Source: Paenibacillus xylanilyticus (GTDB lineage: Bacteria > Bacillota > Bacilli > Paenibacillales > Paenibacillaceae). Taken from it: a DNA stretch of 64,000 nt. The notes under the pieces are model-generated. The model searched no databases and was not told where the DNA came from. It saw only the letters and a program-made list of their open reading frames with translations. How positions within the stretch are numbered: position 1 is the stretch's first letter; each line of letters begins with the position of its first letter. The DNA lies in assembly GCF_013359935.1 (NCBI RefSeq), contig NZ_JABMCB010000202.1:186001-250000 (forward strand). The letters run 5' to 3'. Below are positions 14,965 through 24,788 of this stretch, piece by piece. The translations under genes were made by a program, and so were the position numbers.

Positions 14965-17900
14965 CTACTTTTCTAGGTTAGTCAGCAATCGGTAAATGAC
15001 TGTCACCGCTTGCGCACGTGTGGTCTGACCTTTCGGGTCAAACCGGCCATTTGGCATGCCTGTAATTAAACCACCCTTGCGAACGGCCTCTATTGCTGCC
15101 AAGGATTCCAATGAAAGATTTTTCAAATCAGCAAATTTCGCAGAAACCTCTTCCCCTTCAGATGGCAACGTAACATTCAAATTGCCTGCAAGCCGATAAA
15201 TCATTACGGCCATTTCCTCGCGGGTAATTGGCTCATTTGGACCAAAGCTACCATCTGCTTTCCCTCTAACAATGCCCAGCTTATGCGCACTTGCGATTGA
15301 AGTGCTATACCATGTGCCTTCTTTGATATCGCTAAATGCGGTTTTAGTGGATTCATCCAATAAATCGAATGTGGTCATCAACGTTTTAAGAAATTCTGCA
15401 CGGGTTACTAGAGATGCCGGATTGAAATCTCCAGCTCCCGTTCCCTCAACAGCCCCTCTTGCAGCAAGGGCTTCAATGCCTTCCACAGCCCAGTTCACAT
15501 TGATCAAGTCCTTGAAGGCAACGTTTACGCCAATTACTCCGAACATGCCGTTCTGCTCCATGTTAAACTCAAACATTTTTGTGGATGCATCATATTTACC
15601 GCCAACAATAGCTTGGGCTATACCGGCATCATTCAGTGTAAATGCAACCACTTGATGCCCTTTCATCGCTTCCTTCAACTGATAAGGCATGGCTAGTCTA
15701 AGTCCTTTTCCATGTAGTACTTTAGAAGAAATACTTTTCCCATCTGCTTTCACCGTGATGTTGCTGACTAAGTCTGCTTCAAGAAGTTTTCCAGCTTGTT
15801 TTGGCAACTGGCTTGGTTCGACGGCTTCAAAGACCACTCCCAGATTAGTGATGTCCCTAATCGCAGTTAGGAATTGATGAGGTATCGTCAACACGGTTGA
15901 TCCCATTTCAATTTTTACACTGGTTAAAGACTTCGTAGTACTAAGCGTCTTCCACGGAAGCAAGGCTTCGACTTGTTGTATTTCCAAATCCTTTTGGATG
16001 ACAATGGTTAACTTTCCGTCCTTCATATCCTCCAGCGCTGCTTTAATATCGCTGTCTTTGAGTTGAACTTTGACCTTACCATCTTTGCCGGTGGCAGCTG
16101 CTTTCACTTCGATTCTGCCTTGGCTCACGGTAACAGGCGTAAGCTCTTTCGGATCCGTAGGTGTAGGAGCTGGTACTGGAACTGGTGTTGGAGCCGATGG
16201 TGATGGGCTTGGAGTCGGTGTTGGTGTCGGCAGCAGTTTCAATTCAGCAATGGCAGAATCCAGCGCGAGAACCGCAGCATCAATGTCAGCCTGTGAAGCC
16301 GATCCGCTCGTCAACAATTGTTCGGCAGTGGAAATCTTTTCCGCTAAGTTCTGCCAGCTTGCCGCCGTATAGCGTTCTTGTTTCAATGCCCTTACTTCAT
16401 TCAGCTTTGCTTGAAGCGCAGCTGTGTTTACTGGCGGATTTTCTGTAACCTTCAGGACAGTGTACGTCTTCGTTGTGATTTGATCAGAACCTGTTAACGT
16501 CACTTTATATCCTGTCTTCAAATCAATGGCCGACGTCAACCCATCAGATTCGTAAACCGCAAATGTCACACTTGCAGGAACGTTTAAACCAGTTTTAAGT
16601 TCATCCAGCGTTGTTGATTCCGGAACAACAATTTCCTTGGCCAACTGATCCACAGAACCGCCCGGAATGTTGATCCCTATAATCGTTACATTGTGTTCTT
16701 CTACAGGCTCTAGGGCTTCAAAAGCTTCCAGCAACGCTTTATACGCTGAATCGATATCTCCTTCAGTCGAAGCGTCATTATTATATACATCACTAGCCAT
16801 CTGTAAAGCTGCTTGCAACGTTTGCCATTGTTCCGGTGTGCCAATATAGTTTTCTTCGTTCACAGAAGGATCCGATGCAGCATCAATGGCCGCTTTCAGG
16901 CGGGACTTATCGTATTTGACATAAATACGAAGGCTTGCTCTTAGGTCGGTTCCTTCCACACTGCCAAGCACAACAAAATCAGTTGCAATGGATAGCTTGT
17001 TTTCAGGAATCTCATCCCATACTACATTAGCCAGCCCTTTCGTTTTGTCTTCATAGGTCACGGTGACTTGTGAAGGCAACTCAGGCATGACGTTGATGGT
17101 CGTATTAACTGATGCTGGCTCAATGGCTGTTATCGCTCCATGGTCCGTTTGAGGTGGTTCCTCCCCTTCAGGTTTGGCCGATATAGCACGCCATTCTTTT
17201 AAACCGGTGTACACCGAACTGCTTTGGTTTTTCATCGTAAATCGTAATTTGTCGGTCGTGACTTCATTAAAGGTGACTTGGTTGAATTTTCCCTTTTCCA
17301 TTTTCTTCTCACTAAGTCCGCTAACCGCCACATACTCGCCTATCTCCTGATCCCAATACTCAAAGTCGTAATCGGCTGGTACCTGTACACCGCCTCCATC
17401 ATCATAAAAGTACATTGAACTGCCAGACAGGGTCACAGGTGTTTTCCAAGTATACTCCACCCAATGACTTTGATTAGGCGATCCCCAGTTTCCATATTGC
17501 GTTTCAATCTCTGGGTTGCCGATGCTTCCAGGGACTAAAGGAATATACCCGTCATTCACCGAGTTCAAAGATTCCCATGCCGATGTATAAAAAGCACTTG
17601 GCGTAGCCAATAGGGCAGCATTACGGTAACGAAGACTCTCCTCAGCAAGGCGAACTCGATTCGTCATGGACTGCACTTCATCAAGCGTATAATCATCTCG
17701 CGCAAGCAGTTCCTTGGCCTCAGTCAATGCTGCTTGCAACGCCTGCCAAGACTCCGGCGTAAAGTCATCTGCATTGCGAACAAGTTTGCCCTGTGGCGAT
17801 ACCCGGTCTGCAAACTTAGCAATGACATTAGACAATTCGGCCGTCGCTACATATACCGTGATGGGTACTTCTACCTTCGTGACTGCTTCCCCGTCACTAA

Positions 17901-20900
17901 CGCTCAACTCGTAGACGTATTCGCCTACCGCGCCAAATGTCACATTCAATGTCGCCTGATCCAGTGTCTCTGCCTGCACTGTACCAGCATCGCCTGATAC
18001 TAGATTCCATGCATACGTCAAACGCCCGCTTGGCAGACCATCATCTGTAATTACTGGTGCCAACTTCAATGGAGCTCCTTGCTCTACGTTCACCGGCAGG
18101 TCTAGTTGCACTTTTGGTGCAAGATTCTCCGAAGGTGTAACGTTCAGGTCGTTATTGTAGATTTGAATTTCCTTAATTCCTGTTGAATAGCCCGACGCAT
18201 GCGTAAAATGGACTCGGATAGCCGATGTATTCACCGCACTGAATTCAACATTATTGTAATTTGCGGCCACATAATTTGGATAACGGAATTGTCCTTCTAC
18301 AGGCTTCCATGTTGTGCCGTCCGCATCCAAGTATTCCACACCAAACGTTTGCGGAGCTGCATAGCCGTTTGGCCGCCGGTCATTATAGTAGTACACTTTT
18401 ACGTTATCCACCGTTTGGGCTCCATCAAATTGAAACGTAACTGAATCCGATGGATTCGGCGATCCGCCGAACAACGCAGTATTCGAGGTATGGGTAATGG
18501 ACGCAATCGTAGATCCATCTGCCAGTCTGTTCACGTTGGAATTGCTATGGATATAGCTGGATTCAACCGTAGTACCTGCTGCCGTTGCCAGGTTTACGCC
18601 GTTGTGCTCCACATCAACTCCTGCTTTATTGAACATGTCAACTGCTTTTTCATTGCCTACAAGTGAAGTATCGTCTGCCGAAGCTAGATTAACAGCGCTA
18701 CCAATTTCATAAATGACGTTGGTGTTTGTGTTGTCTCCGACAGCACCTGGCACGTCACCGTCCGGTTTTTCTACCTTGCCCGTGGCTGTATCAAAAATGA
18801 TATGCGACATTTCGTCCGTAGTCATGACACGTTCGCCATTGATGAACAATGAGTATCCCACAGGGATATCTTTGTAATATGGATCGCTATCGCTATACTT
18901 GGCCGGGTCTTGCCACACAATGGACAGATTGGCATCATGGTAACGCACATTGTCCACGGCGAAATGGTCATATTGTATATCCAGTGGCCATAGCTCGATT
19001 TTATCGTCCGCTCTTGGCTGAATGCCTGCCATATCTTCCATGACGGAATAATTCATCATGCCCAGCGTATCGTGGTGAATCCAGGCACGAACCATCTTCC
19101 CACTTGGGTTTGGCGGATTTTGCGGTGTCCAAGGCGTACCAAAGAAATAATCCTCCAACCAGAAAAACTCATTGGAATCCAGGTGATCGGTATTGCCTGG
19201 TTCAACCGTGTGTAACCAAGCACCCCAGTCAAACAACGTTTTGTACGTATCGCTGTTGATATTCTCCACGGGGTAATGGCGCAAGGAAGCACGAATCGTA
19301 TTGATGTAATTCCCAAAGTTGCACCAAGCGAACTGGTCCGTTCCAAACGCGCTGGTCTCTCCATTCTGGAATGCTTCCACACGTTTCATGATACTGTGTT
19401 GATCTGCCGTGAAGAATGGGAAAATCGGGTAATAGTTCGGATCACCGTAATCGGATAATTGGGTCAAGTACTTGGATTCGTATCCTACCTCCCCTTCTTT
19501 CGGCACTACACCGAAGTTAAACACAAACATATTGTTGTCACGCCATGGATTGAATTCGTCTTGTTGGTTGATGACTTTTTTGTGCAAAAAGCTGCCTTCA
19601 CCGTTCGTATCAGCTTCGCCGTCACCATCAAAATCTGCTTCGTCGTACCACATGTTGTTCAGAATGGCGGTCCGAATTCGCTGTGCCACCTCTTCCATGC
19701 GCTTCGCGTTTGCGTCATCCCCAAGTTGTTCGTACATTTGCTTCGTGGCTACTGCGTTTGCATATGCTGTCGAGGAACCGTCCAAACGTGCATAGTTTCC
19801 GTTTCCTTTCCAGTGCATGGACACCGTGTCACCATCATTGCCGGTAATTGGTCCGTGATTGTAATAAACCAAATCAGGATTGGTTCCCCGGAAATGATTC
19901 AGTGTGCCCGTCACATCACTTGCTGAGAAATCAGCGAATTTTTTCAACACCTTTTCTCCGCCACCATAAATCTTGTACGCTTCCCAACCGACTTGCGAGG
20001 TATTTTGCATCATGTCCCATGTCCAGATATTTGGTCGCCCCGGATTGTTTTTGTAATTGGCATTTTCAGAATACTCGCCTTGGGCTAGCCAAGTCCCGTA
20101 GGCATAAGATGGATCTCGCAGCCACTTCAAATCTTGCAACACCCACGGAACACTAACTGTGATGCCGTTGTTATAACCCAGCACCCCTTCCATGTTCATC
20201 GGGAATTGCCAGTCGTTTCCGGGAATGTTTGCTTCCAGCAAGTTGAAGCGATTGGACCACCAACGGTAATACAGAACCTTCTTCACATTTTCGTCTGGAA
20301 TATCGATGTAGGGGATATTTTGTGCCCACCATTCGTTGTATTCCTTCACCTGATCATTGAAAGCCTTTTCATTATTACTAGCTTTAAATTCAGCATACTG
20401 TGTTTTCGATGCTGGGATTTCTTCCGCCAACCAGCCCATGACCACTTTCTCATCCACCGATGTGCCTGCAGGGACCGTAATCTCTTTCACCAAATCATTG
20501 CCAACAGGCATCATGCCATTTCCGCTGAGATGAACGTCAACATGGGACATCGCTTCCACATATTTTTCTCCGGCACGTCCAACCATAATTGGGGCAGCCA
20601 CCCGTTTGCCGATCAATTCATCTCCCTCAGCTTCGGTTACAAATGGAGATTTGACAGTCATCGTTAACGTAATTGGCGCATTACCGTTATTGGTTAACTT
20701 CAGTAGCGTAACTGCACTGTTAGAGGAGGTGATAAATTTGCGCTGGCTAATGTCGAGCCCGCCACTTTTGTAGGTTTGGTCAGCATGGCTAGGGTAGTTT
20801 TTACGAGCAGCCTTGTCTTCGACAACGGCTCCCGTAGAAAGTGTAATGTTGTACATCGTATCTTTGTTCAGGGTATCCGCATAATGTACGGTCCCGACAA

Positions 20901-21306
20901 AACCGAGTTGCCGGTTATTCTGCGTTTTCATATACAGCGCGCTTCCCCGGCTGAAGAGAGTGTTGGCACTGCCATCATCATTGTTATCGTCTGGGATGAC
21001 ACCCTCGTTAACCAGCAACTTATCGAGCCATGGTAAGTCTGCATGATCTGCAGCGAATTGGTCAAAATCAAAATCTTCAATGGCATTCATCATTTGACCG
21101 ACAGTTTCCTGACTGAAATCCACGGGCTCGCTTACGATCTGATTATTCTTCCACGTTGCATCACCATAATCGGTACCTACGCCTTCATGAATAAAGTCTG
21201 TCGTATAGTTCGCCGATGCAGGTATGATGCCTGTATTCAAGGTTACGACGGTGGCCAAAGCGGCCACCCACATTTTTGTTGCCCATTTCCTCTTCTTTTT
21301 CGCCAT
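14965..21306 (-). CDS. Giant secreted SLH-anchored glycoside hydrolase (MGH1-like)
   Basis: This 2113-residue protein has a signal peptide at 1-32 (basic KKKRK start, ASA cleavage site). A beta-rich N region leads to an (alpha/alpha)6-type glycosidase domain at about 330-810 ('VLYYRWWSNRFNLLE', 'FWLEDYFFGTPW', 'RAWIHHDTLGMM') resembling MGH1-like hydrolases. Then come an F5/8-type discoidin domain (about 905-1050), a PKD/Ig-like domain (1060-1155), a FIVAR-like helical segment (1155-1230) and a second discoidin-like domain (1232-1376). A Big_4-like Ig domain (1388-1463), two FIVAR repeats (1464-1533, 1628-1692), a Pro/Thr/Ser linker (1693-1720) and three SLH domains (1931-1975, 1991-2040, 2057-2110; TRAE, TREE and TRAQ motifs) follow. 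It probably sits on the cell wall and releases sugar for the adjacent importer. Substrate unknown. Confidence 0.85.
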   Translation of the reverse strand: MAKKKRKWATKMWVAALATVVTLNTGIIPASANYTTDFIHEGVGTDYGDATWKNNQIVSEPVDFSQETVGQMMNAIEDFDFDQFAADHADLPWLDKLLVNEGVIPDDNNDDGSANTLFSRGSALYMKTQNNRQLGFVGTVHYADTLNKDTMYNITLSTGAVVEDKAARKNYPSHADQTYKSGGLDISQRKFITSSNSAVTLLKLTNNGNAPITLTMTVKSPFVTEAEGDELIGKRVAAPIMVGRAGEKYVEAMSHVDVHLSGNGMMPVGNDLVKEITVPAGTSVDEKVVMGWLAEEIPASKTQYAEFKASNNEKAFNDQVKEYNEWWAQNIPYIDIPDENVKKVLYYRWWSNRFNLLEANIPGNDWQFPMNMEGVLGYNNGITVSVPWVLQDLKWLRDPSYAYGTWLAQGEYSENANYKNNPGRPNIWTWDMMQNTSQVGWEAYKIYGGGEKVLKKFADFSASDVTGTLNHFRGTNPDLVYYNHGPITGNDGDTVSMHWKGNGNYARLDGSSTAYANAVATKQMYEQLGDDANAKRMEEVAQRIRTAILNNMWYDEADFDGDGEADTNGEGSFLHKKVINQQDEFNPWRDNNMFVFNFGVVPKEGEVGYESKYLTQLSDYGDPNYYPIFPFFTADQHSIMKRVEAFQNGETSAFGTDQFAWCNFGNYINTIRASLRHYPVENINSDTYKTLFDWGAWLHTVEPGNTDHLDSNEFFWLEDYFFGTPWTPQNPPNPSGKMVRAWIHHDTLGMMNYSVMEDMAGIQPRADDKIELWPLDIQYDHFAVDNVRYHDANLSIVWQDPAKYSDSDPYYKDIPVGYSLFINGERVMTTDEMSHIIFDTATGKVEKPDGDVPGAVGDNTNTNVIYEIGSAVNLASADDTSLVGNEKAVDMFNKAGVDVEHNGVNLATAAGTTVESSYIHSNSNVNRLADGSTIASITHTSNTALFGGSPNPSDSVTFQFDGAQTVDNVKVYYYNDRRPNGYAAPQTFGVEYLDADGTTWKPVEGQFRYPNYVAANYNNVEFSAVNTSAIRVHFTHASGYSTGIKEIQIYNNDLNVTPSENLAPKVQLDLPVNVEQGAPLKLAPVITDDGLPSGRLTYAWNLVSGDAGTVQAETLDQATLNVTFGAVGEYVYELSVSDGEAVTKVEVPITVYVATAELSNVIAKFADRVSPQGKLVRNADDFTPESWQALQAALTEAKELLARDDYTLDEVQSMTNRVRLAEESLRYRNAALLATPSAFYTSAWESLNSVNDGYIPLVPGSIGNPEIETQYGNWGSPNQSHWVEYTWKTPVTLSGSSMYFYDDGGGVQVPADYDFEYWDQEIGEYVAVSGLSEKKMEKGKFNQVTFNEVTTDKLRFTMKNQSSSVYTGLKEWRAISAKPEGEEPPQTDHGAITAIEPASVNTTINVMPELPSQVTVTYEDKTKGLANVVWDEIPENKLSIATDFVVLGSVEGTDLRASLRIYVKYDKSRLKAAIDAASDPSVNEENYIGTPEQWQTLQAALQMASDVYNNDASTEGDIDSAYKALLEAFEALEPVEEHNVTIIGINIPGGSVDQLAKEIVVPESTTLDELKTGLNVPASVTFAVYESDGLTSAIDLKTGYKVTLTGSDQITTKTYTVLKVTENPPVNTAALQAKLNEVRALKQERYTAASWQNLAEKISTAEQLLTSGSASQADIDAAVLALDSAIAELKLLPTPTPTPSPSPSAPTPVPVPAPTPTDPKELTPVTVSQGRIEVKAAATGKDGKVKVQLKDSDIKAALEDMKDGKLTIVIQKDLEIQQVEALLPWKTLSTTKSLTSVKIEMGSTVLTIPHQFLTAIRDITNLGVVFEAVEPSQLPKQAGKLLEADLVSNITVKADGKSISSKVLHGKGLRLAMPYQLKEAMKGHQVVAFTLNDAGIAQAIVGGKYDASTKMFEFNMEQNGMFGVIGVNVAFKDLINVNWAVEGIEALAARGAVEGTGAGDFNPASLVTRAEFLKTLMTTFDLLDESTKTAFSDIKEGTWYSTSIASAHKLGIVRGKADGSFGPNEPITREEMAVMIYRLAGNLNVTLPSEGEEVSAKFADLKNLSLESLAAIEAVRKGGLITGMPNGRFDPKGQTTRAQAVTVIYRLLTNLEK

Positions 21307-21324
21307 TGCTTCGTCTCCTCCTTA

Positions 21325-22206
21325 TTAACCTTTAATTCCCGTCAACGTAATGCCTTCAACGAAATATTTGTTGCCGATCAGGAAAAACACCAGGCAGGGA
21401 AGTGTTACGATGAGTGCAAGCGCCATGACCTGCTCATAGTTTGGAATACGCATTCCGTTCACCATGTACAAGCCCATAGGCAAGGTATAATCAGCCTCGG
21501 TTTTCAGATAAATCATGGTGTAGAAAAATTCATTCCAACAGTTAATGAAACTGAACAATGCAACAACGATCATGGCAGGACGAATGAGCGGCAGCATGAT
21601 CCGGTAATAGATGCGGAAATAACCCGCGCCGTCGATTTTAGCCGCCTCACTCAGTTCGGCAGGGATTGTCATAAAAAATTGTCTGAGCAGAAAAACGAAA
21701 TATGCATTGCCGCCTGCGCAGAAAAAGGCTGGAATAATAAGAGCAGGTTTGCCTGCAAGCCCGAGCGATGTATATAACGAAAATTGTGGAAGCAATGTAA
21801 CTGCACTAGGCAGCATCATACTGCTGATAACCAGCACAAACCAGGCGCCGCGCATGGGAAATCGTAATTTGGCAAATGCGTATGCTGCAAAGCTGGTTGT
21901 GATGACGGTGCCAATGACATACGGAACAACGATGGAGACCGAATTCCATAGCTGCCGCCAGAACTGAATCCGTTCCAGTCCTAGCCTGAAATTCTCAAAC
22001 CCAAGCTCCTTTGGGAAAAATACAGGCGGTCTGGCCAATATTTCCGAATGACTTACCATTGCGCCACGTAACAGCCAGTACAATGGAAAAGCAAAAATTA
22101 ATGCAAGCAGGAGAGATAACACAATCAAGCCAAAATGAATCGCTCTTCTTCGGTTTTTAGCCTTCTTGATGCTCGTATATTTCATCGGTGCAGGTGCCGT
22201 CTCCAT
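21325..22206 (-). CDS. Carbohydrate ABC transporter permease, MalG/LacG type
   Basis: This 293-residue inner-membrane permease of the CUT1 family has six predicted helices. The EAA loop near residue 190 reads 'ELSEAAKIDGAGYFRIYYRIMLPLIRPA'. The ATG at 22206 shares its A with the TAA of the preceding permease (TAATG), so translation is coupled; the ribosome site is GGTGAG. It pairs with the MalF-type permease. No ATPase is encoded in the locus, so a shared MsmX-type ATPase elsewhere is expected. Confidence 0.9.
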   Translation of the reverse strand: METAPAPMKYTSIKKAKNRRRAIHFGLIVLSLLLALIFAFPLYWLLRGAMVSHSEILARPPVFFPKELGFENFRLGLERIQFWRQLWNSVSIVVPYVIGTVITTSFAAYAFAKLRFPMRGAWFVLVISSMMLPSAVTLLPQFSLYTSLGLAGKPALIIPAFFCAGGNAYFVFLLRQFFMTIPAELSEAAKIDGAGYFRIYYRIMLPLIRPAMIVVALFSFINCWNEFFYTMIYLKTEADYTLPMGLYMVNGMRIPNYEQVMALALIVTLPCLVFFLIGNKYFVEGITLTGIKG

Positions 22207-23183
22207 TATCTCACCCACTTTCGTTTGCCCGTAGCATCATCACGTTTGAGCGCGCCTTGAAAGTAAAACAACACGCCCGTAATCACCAAAGTAATCAGAA
22301 ATACGATCCAAGCTTCGGCCGATGCTAAACCTCGCATGCCCACTTGTACAAAAGAATGGTCGTAGATCATGACGTTGATAAAGTATGTCATTCGGTCAGG
22401 CGCGCCATTTCTCGATAACACCACACTTTGGGTGTAAATCTGGATTGACGTCATCATACACATGATGAGCTGAAAAAAGAGTACGGGTTTAATCGTTGGA
22501 TAAGTTACCTTCAAAAACTTATGCCAGGCGTTGCCTCCGTCCATCTCAACGGCTTCCAGCAATTCACCAGGGACGTCTTGTAATGTGGCGATAAATACAA
22601 CAATTGTCCCGCCGCATGTCCACAGACTCATAATAAACAAAGTGTAGAAAATCTGAAGTGGATCGTTGAGAAAATCCCAAGGCGGAATGCCCATTTGAAG
22701 TAGAATCCAGTTGACGAGCCCGCCTTTGGCCTGATTTTGCAATAGCATCTGCCAAACGATCGTTGTCGCTAGCATCGGTATGACGGATGGGAGAAAGAAG
22801 ATAGCTCTTAGCAAATTTCTCCCAATAAACTTACGGTTCAACAGCAAAGCAACGGTCAGGCAGAACACGATAACGAGTGCAACGTTTACAAAAGCATAAA
22901 CCAGCGTAACCGTAATCGACTTTTTAAATTCAGAGCTCGGATTGCTGAAAATATACCTGAAGTTATCTAGCCCAATCCATTCCATGACCTGACTGCCGCT
23001 CATAATCGTAATTTTATGAAAACTGTAATATAAACTGGCTAGCATTGGGTACATCGTCAGCACCAAAAATCCGATGATGGCTGGGGCAGCAAAAAGATAT
23101 CCGGCAATGGCCTCTTTGGTGGCACCTTTGGCAATTCTTCTGGCAGGAACGGTTTCTGAACCGATTTTGCGTTCTGGATTCAT
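22206..23183 (-). CDS. Carbohydrate ABC transporter permease, MalF/LacF type
   Basis: This 325-residue CUT1 permease begins its first helix after 'EAIAGYLFAAPAIIGFLV' and carries the EAA loop 'ELLEAVEMDGGNAWHKFLKVTYPTIKPV'. I chose ATG 23183, which follows GAGAGG by 8 bases; in-frame ATG 23189 and a TTG at 23210 are alternatives. It is located between the binding protein and the second permease in the usual order. Confidence 0.9.
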   Translation of the reverse strand: MNPERKIGSETVPARRIAKGATKEAIAGYLFAAPAIIGFLVLTMYPMLASLYYSFHKITIMSGSQVMEWIGLDNFRYIFSNPSSEFKKSITVTLVYAFVNVALVIVFCLTVALLLNRKFIGRNLLRAIFFLPSVIPMLATTIVWQMLLQNQAKGGLVNWILLQMGIPPWDFLNDPLQIFYTLFIMSLWTCGGTIVVFIATLQDVPGELLEAVEMDGGNAWHKFLKVTYPTIKPVLFFQLIMCMMTSIQIYTQSVVLSRNGAPDRMTYFINVMIYDHSFVQVGMRGLASAEAWIVFLITLVITGVLFYFQGALKRDDATGKRKWVR

Positions 23184-23225
23184 AAGCATAGCCTCTCTTT
23201 TCGAATTCAAACTTCCTTCCTCTGG

Positions 23226-24617
23226 TTAGGAAACCTTGCCGCTTTCCCACAACGACTTGATTGCCGGCATAATTGCATCATAAATTTCTTTGACACTTTT
23301 CTGGCCAGATAATGCCTGGTCAATCGATTTTTCGTATTCTGTGTTCATTTTTAAATAAGCCGGAACATAATACGCTGGCCATTGGATAATGGCACCCTCG
23401 GTCGTAGCATAACTAAGGATGGTTTCCTTCGCACTTGCTGGTAGTTCGGCGGTCCATTTATCAATTAAAGCTTGGTCTGTATACCAGTCCGCCTGATTGG
23501 GCAGCCATGCTCCGCTTTTCAGCAAATCTAGGCTATTTTCTGGGTTAACCATATAAGCGTAGAATTTTTTGGCTTCCTCGATATGTTTGGAAGTATTGTA
23601 CACTACGAGTGGAGCTCCAGCATTCATGGTCACTGCTTTCTCCATTTTCGGGAGCACGCCTACGCCAATATCTTCATTGCCTTTGATATTTGCTAAATCC
23701 CAGGATCCGCTCACAGCCATAGCATATCCCCCACTTAAGGCATCCACAGCGGAGCCTATTCCAGTACTCCAAGTGTAGCTAAAGGCAGAAGCAACTTTGT
23801 CTTTGTTCACAAGATCAGCCAGTTTTTGAATACCTTCTGTCGTTTGTGGCGAATCCCATTGAAACTCTTTTCCATCCGGGGATACAATGCCTCCTCCATT
23901 GGCGTTCGCTGCCCAGAAATGATGAAATTCACGCCCTGCCGTAAAACCAAGACCGTAGTTTTCAGTCAATTCAGCATTAAATCCAGCATCGGCGGCTGTC
24001 TTACCACTCGAATCCTTGGTTAGCTTCTTAGCATTGGCAACAAAGGTAACCCAATCCCAGGCGTCTTCAACCTTGGTAGGTGGATATGAAACGCCCGCCT
24101 CATCAAATTTCGATTTGCTATAGAACAACAGTTCCATTTGGTTGGACAAGCCTACACCAATAACTTTCTGTTCAGGTGTATGGATAGTGATTGCAGGAAG
24201 CTTCTCCGGAATGCTTCCATCTGCAAGCAGGTCGGAAATGTCTTCTAAAATGCCCATCTCATTATACTTTTGAATGTCAGCTTCCCCCATGTAACTGATG
24301 TCCGGCAATTCTCCGGACTGAAGCCTCGTCTGGATGAAGGTGTCGAATGTGCCGTCTGCCGGCAACACCTGCGCATTAATTTTCACCCCGGTGTCCGCCG
24401 TATATTTTTCTGCAGCGGATTCTACCAGTTGTTTCTGTACGTCATCGCCCCAATACAATAACTCAAGGGTGATGCCCCCAGCGGATGTATCCCCGTTACC
24501 CGCTGCTGCATTTTTGGCATTGCCAGAAGTGTCCGAATTGCCAGAACAACCTGCTAGCGTGGAGAAAGCCAAGGTTAATGCGAGAGACAGAATCAACTTG
24601 CGCTTACCGAACCTCAT
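23226..24617 (-). CDS. Sugar-binding lipoprotein of a CUT1 ABC importer
   Basis: This 463-residue extracellular solute-binding protein (family 1) has a lipoprotein signal peptide ending in the lipobox LAGC (Cys23), followed by a Gly/Asn/Ser-rich linker. It then has the typical start 'LELLYWGDDVQKQLVESAAEKYTADTG'. The ATG follows GGGAGG. It should capture oligosaccharides made by the SLH-anchored glycosidase. A LacI-type operator (24665-24676) lies 48 bases upstream, so it starts its own regulated transcript. Confidence 0.9.
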   Translation of the reverse strand: MRFGKRKLILSLALTLAFSTLAGCSGNSDTSGNAKNAAAGNGDTSAGGITLELLYWGDDVQKQLVESAAEKYTADTGVKINAQVLPADGTFDTFIQTRLQSGELPDISYMGEADIQKYNEMGILEDISDLLADGSIPEKLPAITIHTPEQKVIGVGLSNQMELLFYSKSKFDEAGVSYPPTKVEDAWDWVTFVANAKKLTKDSSGKTAADAGFNAELTENYGLGFTAGREFHHFWAANANGGGIVSPDGKEFQWDSPQTTEGIQKLADLVNKDKVASAFSYTWSTGIGSAVDALSGGYAMAVSGSWDLANIKGNEDIGVGVLPKMEKAVTMNAGAPLVVYNTSKHIEEAKKFYAYMVNPENSLDLLKSGAWLPNQADWYTDQALIDKWTAELPASAKETILSYATTEGAIIQWPAYYVPAYLKMNTEYEKSIDQALSGQKSVKEIYDAIMPAIKSLWESGKVS

Positions 24618-24664
24618 GTTTGTTTCCTCCCTTTTTCAATGCTATTTATTTCAAGTCAACGAAT

Positions 24665-24676
24665 TTAATCGTTTAA
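24665..24676. promoter_or_regulatory. LacI-type operator upstream of the binding-protein gene
   Basis: TTAATCGTTTAA differs by one base from the perfect palindrome TTAAACGTTTAA at 27283-27294. The CG-centred dyad is typical of LacI/GalR-family sites. Confidence 0.6.
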
Positions 24677-24788
24677 CTTAAAAACATGGTCTTGTTTCAA
24701 TCCGGACGTTTATATGATACTTCTCGTTGGCCAAAGCCTGTATAATCTCTGTTTTAGAACGAATGGTACTGCCTAGATTATAGAATGG

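Noticed and set aside
19056..20667. Several long frames on the plus strand and in other frames across the giant glycosidase gene
   Set aside because: They overlap a 2113-codon gene with continuous domain homology, have no ribosome sites, and their translations show no protein-like pattern. They are shadow frames.
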